Source of the DNA: Larix kaempferi
Taxonomy: Eukaryota > Streptophyta > Pinopsida > Pinales > Pinaceae
DNA length: 64,000 nucleotides
Reading direction: 5' to 3'
NCBI GenBank assembly: GCA_027924585.1
Contig: BSBM01000608.1
Span: 9,878,501 to 9,942,500, forward strand
Position 1 is the stretch's first letter, and each line of letters opens with the position of its first letter. The translations under genes were made by a program, and so were the position numbers. The notes beneath the pieces were generated by a model that was not told the DNA's origin, ran no database searches, and was given only the letters and a program-made list of their open reading frames with translations. Shown piece by piece: positions 11,654 to 23,900 of the stretch.

Positions 11654-14132
11654 TAGTATTGGAAGAAGACGTAGAAGTCTCATTAGATCCATAACCAGTG
11701 GCGGGAGCATGCGAAACCATGTTTTGATGATGAGGAGGAAGGGGGTCCTTCAACACAGCTGTGCTCTGTACCAAATGCTTCGATGCTTCTTCGATTCAAG
11801 GACACAAGTGAGTAAGATGATCTTCCCCACAAAGCTTACAAGGGAATTTCACCTTACGCCTAGGTTTACGGTCCTCACCAGCATTTCTGCCTTCCCAAGG
11901 GGGGTTGGCATTCTCCTTACGAGGGGTATTGCGATTGATATTATTGTTCCCATTATTTCCACCCTTACGGTTATTTCTACCCTTCTTCTTACCAACAGGC
12001 TGTTGGTTTCCCAATGGTTTAGTCGTTTGCACAGTGTGTACATCGGACGATGGGGTGGAAGTGGACAAGGTGTGAACTTGTCCAGGAGTAGACTGGTTTA
12101 GAGAAATTTTTTGCATTTGATTAGCCACCAAATATACAGGGAGAGTACTTGTGGATCCCACAATGCCATCGGCATGCGGTCCAGGAACTGTCTTGGGCTC
12201 ATGTATTGTTCGCGGTGCGTCAGGGATGATGTTGTACAATATGCAAGACTGAGAGTATAGTAAATCCAACTGCTGGAATTTTAAGATGGCTTGTTCCTCA
12301 GTCATAATATCGGCCATCGAAACGTCCTTAGCAATATATGGGAGTAGAGACTTGAGGAACCATTCCAACAGAAACTCTGTAGGAATGTTGGCTTTCACTA
12401 GTTGCTTCCATCTACGCCACTCTTGAACGTGGTCAAAAATATGCGTGGCCTTATTCTGATGGAAGGTAGACAAAAGTTCAGTACCAGTATTGTAACGAAC
12501 CGGAAACTGGAAATGATCCAAGAAAACAAAAGCGATCTCATTGAATCCCCTATAAGTGTTCCCTGACAACTCAACATACCACTTCGCATTTGCCCCCGTG
12601 AGGGTGCATTGAAATAGTTGTAATCTAATGGAATCATGATTCAACGAGTTGGAAGAGCACCAAAGGTAAAACGTTGTGACATGATCACCCGGATCCTCAC
12701 CACCTTTTCCCTCGAACTTAGGAATGTTTGAAGGAAGTTTGGTAGGAACCGGAGGCCAACTATGGTCGTGACACACTGGATCATTCGTGAGCTTAGAAAG
12801 ATCCGGAAGATTCTAATGTGCAAGGAACGGGAGCTACAGCTGGAAAGCTTGATTATAAGCTCCCACAAAAGGTTGATTATAAGAACCTGAAGGATAGGAA
12901 GGACCAAATGCTTGACCATGAGCATTAAACTGTTGATTACACGGTCCTGACGGACCATAAGTGTGACCATGGACATAAGGTTGATAACCTCCCCTGACTT
13001 GACCCATATGAGAGTAAGTAGGTATATATGTGTTTTGAGCCCCATATTGAGGTGGGTTGTACTGATGGCAAGCACCGATAGTATTGTAGTAAGGGTTGCC
13101 ACCATAAGTATGGGGCATATACGTACTATTCGTAGCGGGAACCGTGTTGTAATAACCAGGATTATAGGGTATGTTCCCACCCCCAGTGTAAGTGTTAGGA
13201 TTTGCGTGAGTAGTCGTGTGGTGACCATAAGCATGACATGTATTCCCAGCCCCAACATTAGTGTTACTAGTAGTAGTAATGGTGGCGTTATGACCATGTG
13301 GATAAGGTATATTCCCACCTCCTACATTAGTATTACTAGTAGCGGCAGCGGATGTAAAAGTATGCGGTATATGTCCACCACCGTGGTTGGGAGGAGTGTT
13401 AACATTTGCGAAAGTGGTCGTAGGTTGACAAGTAGCGACATGTGTATTAGGTGGTAGATGGCGAGTCGGGTTGCGAACAATGTTCCTATTAGGTTGGGTA
13501 GTCCTAGGAGGCGGTCGTCTTCCAACATTAGCATTGTTAGGAGGAATGTGACCGATCCCCATACTATGTGTGTGAGTGGACAACGTGGTGCCCCTAGCGA
13601 GGGTATTACCCCCAATGGGTGCAATGTGTCTAACACCATGACTAGTGCTAGCATGACTACCAAAAGTAGTGGAAGGATAAAATGTGTTGTAATTAGGCAT
13701 ACCAAAAGAGAATGCAGTAGGGTTGATCGTAGGACCTGTGTCGTCATGTAACTCTGGAATCCCGTATATATAATTATGTGGAAACAAAGGATCGAACGGG
13801 TTGTCCTCAGGTGGATTTGGAACAAACAAACTAGGTTGAGTCTCGGGTGGATCCGGACCAAACAAACTAGGATGGGTCTCAGGTGGATCACTCCCCCACA
13901 CCTCACGAGGAGTAGGGGTGTCTGAAGTGTGCTTGACTCTACTCGATGGAGTTGTAGGGATTTCTTCAGTATCAGAGTGTGCAACAGTCATGATGTCTAG
14001 GACGTATGTCTCGTAAGAATCTGAAGACTTAGAGGGAGCCCGCCGGTGTCCCCTAGCAACACGGCGTGAAAGCTCGACCGGTTGTAAACCATCCAATCGA
14101 AGGGATCGGCAGAGAGTAGGACTTTGTGCCAC
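11654..14132 (-). pseudogene. Element B gag remnant
   Basis: The first 430 codons are a low-complexity Gly/Asn/Thr/Tyr/Pro-rich region with repeats of the type NTNVGGGNIPY. Two in-frame TAG codons near 12834 and 12813 follow. The conserved gag core then reads PTKLPSNIPKFEGKGGEDP, LWCSSNS, AKWYVEL and WFLKSLLPYIAKDV, all aligning with element C gag. A basic Asn/Arg/Lys-rich stretch leads to one zinc knuckle (CKLCGEDHLTHLC), followed by an in-frame TGA at 11796-11798. The frame continues about 45 codons beyond this before the junction with the element A LTR. The frame opens with GTG rather than ATG, as element C gag opens without ATG. Confidence 0.82.
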
Positions 14133-15718
14133 GATATCCCCGGAGAGAATATAAAATCACAGCGTCCCCTAATGGGCAAACTATCGATCAAAAACAGTAA
14201 ATCAAAAGCACACACCTAGAGAAACTATAGCCAAGAGCAGGCAAACAGAGTGGCTAAATGAGCGCCCGACACTAGAGCCGGTATGTCTCTCCTAGGAGAG
14301 GCTTGAGACTCCCAAACTATAGCCGGAGGTAACATAATCAGTTATAGAGGCACCCAGGCTTCACTGCGTGCAAAGGGCTGTAACCCTCGGCAACAAACAA
14401 CTGTGCTTTCCAACCTCTATCTGACTCAGGACACAAATAGTATAACCACTGCAAGTACCCTATACGATACCTAGGTAAAGCAACTATGGTCACCGCAGTA
14501 TAACCAATGCTCAGGGGAACAATCGCAAGTGGGATCCATCGTATGGGTAGGGTAGCTAATCCTGAAACTCAAGAGGTTCAAATCCCCCAAGAGTCCCCAG
14601 ATACAAACAAACTCTGGAAATATCTCCCACGTTCAGCTGGTATTGGAGGGATATCTCCACAACCAACCTCCCGTGACCTCGTGCTTAACTCTGGTCTGAG
14701 TAGATCTTCCTGAGAACACCGATGTATACCATGGATTTCACCACTCCCTGGTCAGACACATAATGTTTTGTCTAGTAGTCTTGGATTGTTTACTCACAAT
14801 GATCTATTCCAAGACCCTAAACCTATGCTAGTTGGTGTACCCTATAAATAAAATCGTTCTAATCAATTTTAAGATTAAGCGTTAATTTTAATGGCTGTGG
14901 TTACTCAAAGGATATGGTCGTGAAACTAGTAATGTATATGACTCAATAGTATGAAAAATCGTCAAACCCTAGACTCATCTATCCAATAAAAACAATGCCA
15001 CTAACATGCAAAATCAATCCAACAGTTTCGAAATAAAAAATTCAACTCTTTTATATTTTCAATGCACAAGCAGAACCTAAATGAAAGTAGAAAGCACTCA
15101 ATGCAAAATGCGGTACATGAAAGTAATTTTTTTTTTTTTTTGTATTTTCACTTATAAACAAAAGGAAAATGCAAAACTATGTTTTTTTGTATTTTTCAAT
15201 ATAATGGAATGAAAAATGCAAGCAAAATCCTACTATTCAGTTACAGAAATGCAAGGAAGATCACTCAGACAACCTAGCAGATCCTAAACAGTAAGACTCA
15301 GCCAATGGAATGAGCTCACAAATTAAAAATGGGTAAAAATCAATGAGGCTCAAAAACAAGAGAAAAGAGGAGTTCTAGTCACAAACAAGGCTTGTAACAG
15401 TCAGGAACAAGGCCGAAGAAGACTTAGGAACACTTAGAATCAACCCATCAACAACCAAAGCCAGAGTTGTACACTACTATCGAAGGAAAACTTGCGAATA
15501 CCCGTGGGCTATAGTTCAGACAGAAGCGGGTAGACGTGGGCAAAGCTAAGCTCACCTGTGGGTAGGGAAAAGAAAATGAGCAACCAAAGATTCCAATGGC
15601 TCAGAGAAAGGGGGTTTTCTATAGAGTATCCTAATGGCCAATTAATGACACAGAGCTTCAACAAACAACAACTCTAAATAAGGGATAATGCTCAAGAAAT
15701 CCCCAAAAATGGATGCTG
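14133..15718 (-). other. Element B leader, non-coding
   Basis: About 1.6 kb between the primer-binding site and the gag frame, similar in position and length to the element C leader. It contains poly(T/A) runs near 15130 and 15182 and no convincing coding region. The 33-bp CpG-rich array of the element C leader is not seen here. Confidence 0.6.
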
Positions 15719-15736
15719 TCCCCAACGGAGTTTCCA
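15719..15736 (-). promoter_or_regulatory. Mutated primer-binding site of element B
   Basis: The minus strand reads TGGAAACTCCGTTGGGGA four bases after the LTR end. It matches TGGCGACTCCGCTGGG of element C except at three positions, two of them consistent with loss of CpG. It starts with TGG, as expected for pairing with the CCA end of a tRNA. The tRNA is probably Arg, as in some Tat/Ogre elements; this is from memory and not checked. Confidence 0.6.
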
Positions 15737-15740
15737 TTTC

Positions 15741-16669
15741 TGTATTGGAGAAAACTTCCTATGGCTTGGGGTGGACCACAATAGACAGCTGACTACCAGA
15801 AATTAACTCAATTCTCAATACTATGCTATATAAATGACAATGCTAAGATAATGAAGAGCATAACCAACCTCGATCCAAACATTTGATGTAGATCCCCGTT
15901 GGAGCTTTCAATCCGTGCACTTGAACCTGCAAATTAGTCTTAACAGCCAATATACAACAAGCGCATATAATATATAAACAACATTAACATCATCAGTAGT
16001 AATGGTCCATGATATTATAAGTAAATGCAACCCAATGTAATATAAACACATTCACAACATTGATGGACGAGAATACGAGTATTTCTATTAATAAATAACA
16101 AGAAGTACAATGTGATATGACCTCTTGTCGACAACCAATCTGAACCAAGATCCGGGTCAATCCACTTATGCCTCCACCACTTCAATCCTCCATGGAATGG
16201 CAAACTCAAACTATGATAGGATTTTGGAAGGTGAACATAAATGGTTCACAACTACAAGGATCAATGAGTGTAGACTCAAGATAGGGCAGAAATCCACTAG
16301 AGTTCTATTGCTCTCCTTTCTCCTCTCGTCCATAAGCCATATGTGCTCAATATATAGTCCTCTCAAAGGAAGATGAAAGGACACATCGAGGCGTTTCTGG
16401 GTCAAATGGAGGGCCAAAGGTCACCCAATGATCACTTTTTGGGAGTAAAAAGTAATTAACTAGTGATTTCTACCATTTTACATGCTACTCGTAGGATAAA
16501 GTTATGCAACTCGTGGGTATGCCCACTGTAATGATGCAGCTAGCGTACAGAGGAAAAAATTGGGAAAAATAGTGTCTTTGTAGGATAAAAAGTGGATCTG
16601 AGTCAGTAAAATGGATCCACTAGGCCAAAGAGTGTTGATGCTCACAAGGTGGAATATTACGTTGTAACA
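15741..16669 (-). repeat. 929-bp LTR of element B (5' LTR)
   Basis: On the minus strand it begins TGTTACAACG at 16669 and ends CCAATACA at 15741, directly before the leader and gag of element B. It is an inverted copy of the LTR at 10720-11648. U3 differs by something under 10 percent by eye, and the TATA region GGACTATATATTGAGC is conserved. Confidence 0.85.
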
Positions 16670-18408
16670 CCTATTCATCAAAGAACCATTCAAAGACTTA
16701 GCCCTATTCATCAAGGGACAATTCAAGGACATTATACCAATGGAAATACAAATGTGTAGAAGCATATTCAATGAACACATAGGAATGAAACATTATCCAC
16801 ACACATAGAATGGGACACATCAACATATCTCTCCTAGGAATATTGATGAAATAACATGCAGAGACTTAGCCCCATTCCTCGAGCAGGGTAACTAACACAC
16901 ACAACATAAATTAGCCATGTTATCACATAGTGGAATGAAATAATGTCTTCACACATATCTATCATGCATAATTTAGCTTCCACCATACAATCAATAATGA
17001 AACATTGTAGGACACAGGATAACATGATTCAAAGCACATAAAACACTTATCTTTTTCCTTGAATCTCCAAGCAAACTAGCTATGGAATGCAACGTTCCAA
17101 CCCAACCATAGGTCTCTTCCCAACCTGTATTATTTCATCACTGAGAGACCACCCCCGAGATGGGGCTATGTATCCACTAAGGATGGACTAGGCAAGCTCA
17201 CTCACAGCCTTGGTTCATAGTCAATCAGGGTCATCCAAGTCATAGTTGATTTGTCAAGCAAGTGTGGAGGAAGGTAAGGGTTTTCTAAGTCAATAAACTC
17301 ATCTAGAGAGATATAGACATATCCAAATACCCTCAGAAAGTTCAGGAACCCCCATCACCTCCACTCTCAGCCTAAGTAAGGTCCCCTTCTCTGTTTCTCA
17401 GTCCCTAGGGTACCCCTTCCCTTAGCACTGACCTGGTAGGTGTCGCTGATCCTAACTGTTATATCAAGGTAATTGATCCCTCTCTGACTCTATCATGTAG
17501 TCCACACCCTCTTGGCCTATTCTGCCTGCGATCTGCACTCGGATCTTCCTTCACGTTGCGGCCGAATGGATCTATCCCACAACATGGTCTCGACTATCCA
17601 ATCCGGTTCTCTCATGAGATTCTGGGTGTCTAAACCTCTTAGTTTTCGCTCCAAGGTTCGGGTCTATGGATCCTTTATCTAATTCCACCTCCCACACAAG
17701 TTTTCTGATCGATTTTGGCTCTACAAATCGCGACCTACCTCCAGATCGCGATTTCGGTTCTTTTTTCTCTCTACTTTGTCTATGATGTGTAATAATTGAG
17801 GCTAGATGGTCAACAATGGGATAGGGATTAGGGTGAGCGAATTCCCAGTAGTAGAGTGGCTTATGAGATAAGCGATCAGAGTCCCATACCCTACCTTATG
17901 GTTTTCAGGGTTGTCCCATACTCCATCGAATTCATGAACAATGCTCTTCACCCACTTCCTTATAGCAGCATTCAATGGTATCTAGGACAATCAAACAGGT
18001 TCTCAAGGTGACATATGGAAGCCTAGGGTTCCATCCCACAACCCCCTCACCACTCCCTAGTGTATACACATAGCCCCCTCATTTAGTTGCATCCATATCC
18101 AACCCTTGGTATTTTTTATTTATATGCTATCATTTACATCATTTACATTTTTCATGGATTACTAGCACATGGTTACCATAATACCAAATACTTGCCTCTT
18201 CAAGGCCGAGCATCCACTAGTGGGGCCTTGGCCTTGAGCTCCAAGCTAGGAATCATACATCACATGCATACAATGTTTACATTACAGCCAAAATATCCTA
18301 AGGGTCAAAATGAGGGACATTACATTCATGTAGATTTTTTCTTCCAGGTCCCCATATAGGAACGTTGTCTTCACATCCATCTGCTCTAATTCAAGATCAA
18401 AAGCAACA
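16670..18408. other. Intergenic DNA between elements B and C
   Basis: About 1.7 kb with no coding region I can support. The phrase 'cttagcccc/tattc' recurs near 16700 and 16867. The segment is the left flank of the element C insertion and continues directly at 33650. Confidence 0.5.
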
Positions 18409-18413
18409 ACAAT

Positions 18414-19108
18414 TGTTAACACCTAAAAAGTGCTCACTAGCTCATTCCCTTATTCACATGACCCATTTGTCCACTTTTCCACCATCTGAGCCTCTGAAAC
18501 CAACAAAAGGTCACCAAAAGACCTTAGTACACCCCTTTTTCCATTAAAAAATATTATTTTTCCTGAAAAAGCATAAAAAACCCTCAAAAAGGGTCCAAAT
18601 TCCCAAAAAATATTAAAAAGGGAATTAAAATATTATTTTTATTCAAAAAAGGAAAAATGAGGGAAAAGTACCTAAACCATGTTGGTCAATACCATTTGGT
18701 TTCCACAAAACCACAAATGGTATTCCCCACCACCAAAACCTATAAAAAGGCGGTAGGGGCTCCTCATTTCACATCCATCCATTATCTCATCCTTATGCTG
18801 CTGAAATCTCCCTTGAGCATTTTAGCCATTGTAGCAACCTTGGAGAAAGGACCCATTGGAGATTGGAGCTGCTCACCATTGGAGCCATTCAAACAACCTT
18901 CATCACTTGGAGGTATTGTTCTTGCAAGCATTTGCTTGCCCCATTGTTAATACAAAAATTATTTTTTATCTTTCTTGTTCTTGTTCTTTAATTCAAAATG
19001 CACATGCTAGTTTAGATTTAGTTTATTGTTATTTATTTCTATTGAAACTGCTGCTACTAGTTAGCAGGTGCCCATAGCACTAAGCCTGGTTGCAAAACCG
19101 GGCCAACA
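18414..19108 (+). repeat. 5' LTR of element C
   Basis: Begins TGTTAACACC and ends GGGCCAACA; 695 bp. It is followed by five bases and a primer-binding site. A-rich blocks in U3 precede a TATA box at 18741-18747. It drives the sense gag-pol transcript. Confidence 0.95.
18741..18747 (+). promoter_or_regulatory. TATA box in 5' LTR
   Basis: TATAAAAAGG in an otherwise unremarkable U3; the transcript would start about 30 bases downstream. The same box lies at 33277-33286 in the 3' LTR. Confidence 0.65.
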
Positions 19109-19113
19109 GTTTT

Positions 19114-19131
19114 TGGCGACTCCGCTGGGTT
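19114..19131 (+). promoter_or_regulatory. Primer-binding site of element C
   Basis: TGGCGACTCCGCTGGG starts five bases after the LTR. The TGG start fits a tRNA 3' CCA end, and the sequence resembles the sites of Tat/Ogre elements that use Arg tRNA. The tRNA identity is recalled rather than searched. Confidence 0.75.
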
Positions 19132-19322
19132 TTGAACAATAGATCTCTAGTTTTGCTTTTAATCTTAGTTTTTTATTAGTTTTTAACCTTTAGATCCATA
19201 GATCTGCCATCTTAGACAGCAGATCCATTGCTGCTCTAATTTTTGGCCACATCTATTGCCATTAACAGCCCTGAATTCACAATTTTCGGGTTCATTTTTC
19301 GGCTTCCGTGCACGGCTTACGC

Positions 19323-19620
19323 CTCGCGGTTTTTAGCCTGACAGTCGCGCGGTCCATCGCGGCTTTTGGCCTTTTTTCCGCGCGGTTCACCGCGGCTTTG
19401 TCGCCGGTTTCCGCACTGCACATCGCGGCATCACGGTCATTTACCGCGCTGCACATCGCGACTGCGCTGCCCTTTTCCGCGCGGTTCACCGCGACTTCGC
19501 GGCCTATTTGCGCGCCGCACACCGCGGCTTCGCGGACATTTTCCGCGCGGTCCATCGCGACTGTGCGACCGAAACCCGCGCGGTCCATCGCGGCTTTTCT
19601 GTCAAAACCCGCGCTGCTGA
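19323..19620 (+). repeat. 33-bp palindromic CpG-rich tandem array, copy 1 (leader)
   Basis: Nine units with anchors (A)TCGCGG or ACCGCGG at 19323, 19356, 19389, 19422, 19455, 19488, 19521, 19554 and 19587, every 33 bases without an indel. Each unit pairs CCGCG and CGCGG arms, so the array can fold into serial hairpins. Because 33 is a multiple of three and the unit is near-palindromic, both strands stay open; the + frame encodes an 11-residue repeat such as ARSIATVRPKP. The same repeat recurs at 30093-30356. It lies in the sense leader about 200 bases after the primer-binding site. Confidence 0.9.
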
Positions 19621-19631
19621 TTTTTTCATTC

Positions 19632-20905
19632 GGCCATTCCGATTTTAAAAATTAATTTTTACTGTACTTCTTGCCCACATAGCACATTTTTTACAGTATT
19701 AAATTCTGCATATTTTACAGCTTTGAATTTTTTTTTACTATTTAAAAGGCATATCTAGAAATCTTTTTAAAAATTTTCAAGAAAGTGAAAGAAAGACTCA
19801 TTTTGCATTTTTATCTAGATTAAAATTTTTCCTGTTTACTTCTTTAAAATCTTGCCCTTAGTAATTTACTTGAAAAAAGAAATCCATTTATTTCTTTTAA
19901 AGAAGTTTATTATTTGCTTTCATAATTCAAAAGATTCTTTGTTGTTTGAGTTGATATTTGCAAAGCAATTTAATTTCTATTTATTTGAAAAAGTCATAAA
20001 AATTTGCTTTTCTATTTTTCAAAAGCCCTTTTGTTTTTTGAAAATTTCCTGTAAAGCATTTCCCTTTTTCAATTTCAGTTTACAAATACCTCACGAGCAC
20101 TCACTCGATCACTTAATTGAACTAAGCCTTAAAACATACCCTAATTTCAACACACTTTTAACCCCACTTGGGGAACACTAAAAGAACTTTTGTAGCTAGG
20201 TAGTATTGGGGGGATAGGTGTTCCAATAACACCCCTCAGTTATTACATCTGAGACATAGAAGTTGTCCAATTAGGGAGCTAAAATCTCTTAGTACTTTTT
20301 GGCGCGGTCACAACCGGTTTGTGGGAAGGCCTCTCCCCTAGGAGGGTTGAAGTCGCGAGGATGGTTCCGGAAGCCTGAGTGGAATACCGAAATCCATTCA
20401 GTAACCGAAGGGCTACCATTCGCAGTTCTCGGGATATCCCTGTATTGGGATATTGCGATCAAAGGACCAAACGGAAGATTTACCTTTTCTCGACGCGTCA
20501 TGAACGGAGTATCCTAGTAGCCTTTCTTTAGGATTGATTACCCGGTGTCCGTCCCGGTAGGGGGATATCTAGCCGTTGTCTCAACATTCATATTGTCTGA
20601 CTTGGATTTCATCACCTTGCAGAGGATATCGTTTGTTTGAGTCACAATACTTTTAGTTAGGTGTTTGCATGCTTCAACCCACCTTTGGTCTAGTTACACC
20701 TATTTTTTCTAGAAGCCGTTTGCATGTTGGTACTCTGACCATTTGTTGCATTCCTCCACTTATTGTAGCACAGCTGCTAGAATAAGTGCCTTTTTTGAGG
20801 TTGATTTTTTGGCCTGAGAGCCTTCTTTTTTCACTCCCCTTCTTGCACCCTTGGTTGCATTAGGGTTTTGAGTCTTTTATATATATATCACCACCTGATA
20901 CTTAA
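19632..20905 (+). other. Rest of element C leader
   Basis: T-rich and A-rich sequence to about 20160, then a more GC-balanced segment (20180-20640) with no frame I can assign. The frame used by gag is open from 20906 (after TAA at 20903-20905). A leader intron is possible but not identified. Confidence 0.5.
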
Positions 20906-23900
20906 ACAATTTTTTTACACAAAAACTTAATTCTCACCATTGAGAATTTTAGACGCTCTCGTCGTCTACAGGGAGAATTCCCAGAGTTTAGTCCACTTGG
21001 CTCTCCACGTCACGGATGCAGAGCCTTGTCCCTTGATTCGACACATCATCAGACAACTAGACAGTCATACGATTCTAACACACCTCAAGTCACATTTGAT
21101 TTGGAGGTAGAATCCGAAAACCCCACAGAGTTACCACCAACCACCATTATGGCTGGAGCACCATTTGATCCACTGTTTACCAGCACCATAGGTGAGACAT
21201 CCACAGACCCTTCTGCGGCAGTGCCATCCATGGCAACAACCACCCCCCTGGGTATGCCCAACATGGGCAACACTCCACATTTAAGAATGCCCAACACAGG
21301 GCCACCTCTTGTTATAGGAATTCCCAACACAGGGCCACCACCTGTTATGGGTATGCCCAACATAGGGGTCACACACCCTCTGGTTTCCACAAACCCTATC
21401 CCAGGAATCCCCACTGCTATTCCTAACCCAAGTGTAACCCATGTTGCACTTGGAGGCGCTGGCCCATACCAGACTACACCTATTGGAGGGCACATACCCT
21501 CCATACCTAGCATACCTTTAGGCGCTACTGGACCCCCACATCATACCACAATGACTAGACATGTCCCAGTCCCAGTTACTACGTCTGCTAGTTTACCATA
21601 CATGGCGAGTCTGAACCTGCCAGACTTAGCTAGGCTCACTAATGACCCCATCAGACACGATCCTGCGTGGCCTCACATGCCCACCAAACTCCCCTCTGAC
21701 ATCCCTAAGTTTGAGGGTAAGACGGGTGAAGACCCCCAGAACCATATCATGTCCTTCCATCTATGGTGTTCCTCCAACTCCATAGTGGACGACTCTGTCC
21801 GCCTCTGGCTCTTACATCGCACCTTCACTGGCTCTGCAGCCAAGTGGTATATTGAGCAGCCCCATGGGACGCATGCCACCTTTACCTCCCTTGCCTCGAC
21901 CTTCCTGCAGTTTTTCCAGTTACCTGTCCGCTATGATGCGGGAGTCGAGATCCTACTGTCTTGCAGACAGAACACGGCCACCCATATCACTGACCACATT
22001 CATGAGTGGCGTCGACGCCGAAGCCTCTGCAAAATCAAGTTAGATGACCGTATCTTTTTAGATTGGTTTCTAAAATCCCTCCTCCCGCTCATTGCGAAGG
22101 ATGTGGCATCTGAAAGACCCCAGTCTGAAGAAGAGGCCATCCTCAAAGCCCAACAGTTTGATCTCATTTACGCCCAGTCGGGTTATCTATACACAATCAT
22201 ACCAGACGCCCCACGATGCGACTCTTCACACAGTGACGCGCCGGGGGCATCTCATGCCGCCGACGGCATTATTGGCCAAATCACACCCCAAGCTAAACCT
22301 TTCAGCATGGTGAGCACCATGCCCGCCCCAGACCTCTCTAGGGCTACGTCCAGTTCCGGAGCAACAACTTCTTATGCTCCAACAAACCAGACCCATCACA
22401 TTCATGGGCCCTCTTGTCCACAACATTGCTATGGGCAAGCACCATCAGCATATGTACCTCCTACATACTATACTCAACCTACCACACATACCCCCATGCA
22501 GTTCCCACAACAGCAGATGCATTACCCACAACCAGCTGCACCAGCAAATCTCACACCTCCAACAGCTCAGGGGTACCAACAACCCCAACAGGCAGCTGGA
22601 CCACCTCCAGCTCCACCTGCATACTACCCACCGCAACCTGCTCCCGCACCTGCGGCTCCCCAGAATCCCCCCAATGCTCAAGGGCATGTGTACGCACAAC
22701 AACATCAGCCCCAATACCAAAATAACCAACGCAACCAGTGTGGGAAACCAAACCACGGAAGAGGACGTAACCGTGGAAACAACCAAAACCATAACCAAGC
22801 TCCACAACCTACCCATCCTCCGCAAAACAATAACGCAACGCCTGCTCATCAGAATCCTGATCGGCCACCTAAGCAAGCCAGAAATGCTAATTTACGAACA
22901 AACCATCCTTGTTCTATTTGCGGTGTCTATGGCCACTATACCCACGCTTGCCCACATCTGGAGCGAGCTCGACAACTATGGACAGATGACGCCCATCGTC
23001 AAGGGCAGGCGGCTCCTCAGCCGCCACCCAACCCTCCACCACCTCAACAACAACCTTTGGTGCTACAAAACCCTTTTCCAACACAAGGAGTGGTGAACAC
23101 TCAGCCGTTAGCCCCCCCACAAGGCAACGTACAACCACAACAAATCACGTCCGAACCACGTCTGCCTTCCAAACCACGTCCGAACGATTCGAAATTGATG
23201 ACCTTTGATTTGGACCAGTCCGAACCACGTCTGCCTTCCACCATAGCAGTCCAAGTTTCTGTTTCTATTCGGAATCTTGTCATCCATCGATGTATCATCG
23301 ACGAGGGTGCCTCCACATGCGTCATGTCCACATTTGTTTGGCAGAAGTTGGGATCCCCTACTCTCCAGCAATCCACCACTGCATTGCGGGCCTACGACGG
23401 TCGGTCAGCTCAACCTCAAGGTTTACTACCCAAGGTCCCCGTCCAATTAGGTGGAAAAACTGTGCTCATTGACATAGAGGTCATTAATGCCCAGCTCGAT
23501 TATAACCTTTTACTTGGCCGTAGTTACATGTACGCCATGAAAGCGGTCGCCTCATCCGTTTTTCGCACCATGATGTTCCCCCACGAAGGACGCGTGGTCA
23601 AAATCGACCAACTCACCTACTATGATCCCAATGCCCCTGCAGCACCCGAAAATGTTCTCCCCATGGTTGAACAACCCGCTGCTGGTGCAACTACCTCCTT
23701 TGTTTCTTCTATAGGACCCGGACTTTACTCAGATACACCAATGACCTCTACATTCCAGGCCATTCCACCACCGTCACCGGAGACCCACGTCGCAAACCTC
23801 TGTACTCTTTCACAGAATACACAAACCTATGGTAGTCAACCACCATTGATCCCTAGTCACATCAGTGTTACACCCATCCACACCATCCCCTTTCTATTTC

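Larger units (their letters stand above)
11649..16669 (-). mobile_element. Element B: Tat-like element, LTR to gag, pol missing
   Basis: Read on the minus strand: 929-bp LTR (16669-15741), GAAA, mutated primer-binding site, leader of about 1.6 kb, gag (14132 down to about 11654), then an abrupt join to the inverted LTR of element A. No protease, RT or integrase follows. The simplest history is that element A inserted into element B in opposite orientation and a later deletion removed the pol of B together with the 5' half of A; this is inference. Confidence 0.7.

Noticed and set aside
12963-13751. Long open frames on + opposite element B gag
   Set aside because: The minus-strand frame has the conserved gag core and zinc knuckle; the + frames are shadows of repetitive Gly/Asn/Thr codons.
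10720-16669. Reading the inverted LTRs as terminal inverted repeats of one DNA transposon
   Set aside because: Each has TG...CA ends, and one is followed by a primer-binding site while the other is preceded by a polypurine tract. They are LTRs of two retroelements.
16670-18408. Possible gene between elements B and C
   Set aside because: Only short frames of random composition on both strands; no splice-consistent coding pattern.
18657-19077. Open frames shared by both LTRs of element C (also 33232-33613)
   Set aside because: Duplicated only because they lie in LTRs, and they overlap the TATA box and transcript start.
22374-23096. 240-codon frame overlapping element C gag in another + frame
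   Set aside because: Low-complexity shadow of the Pro/Gln-rich gag linker. The knuckle and protease lie in the main frame.
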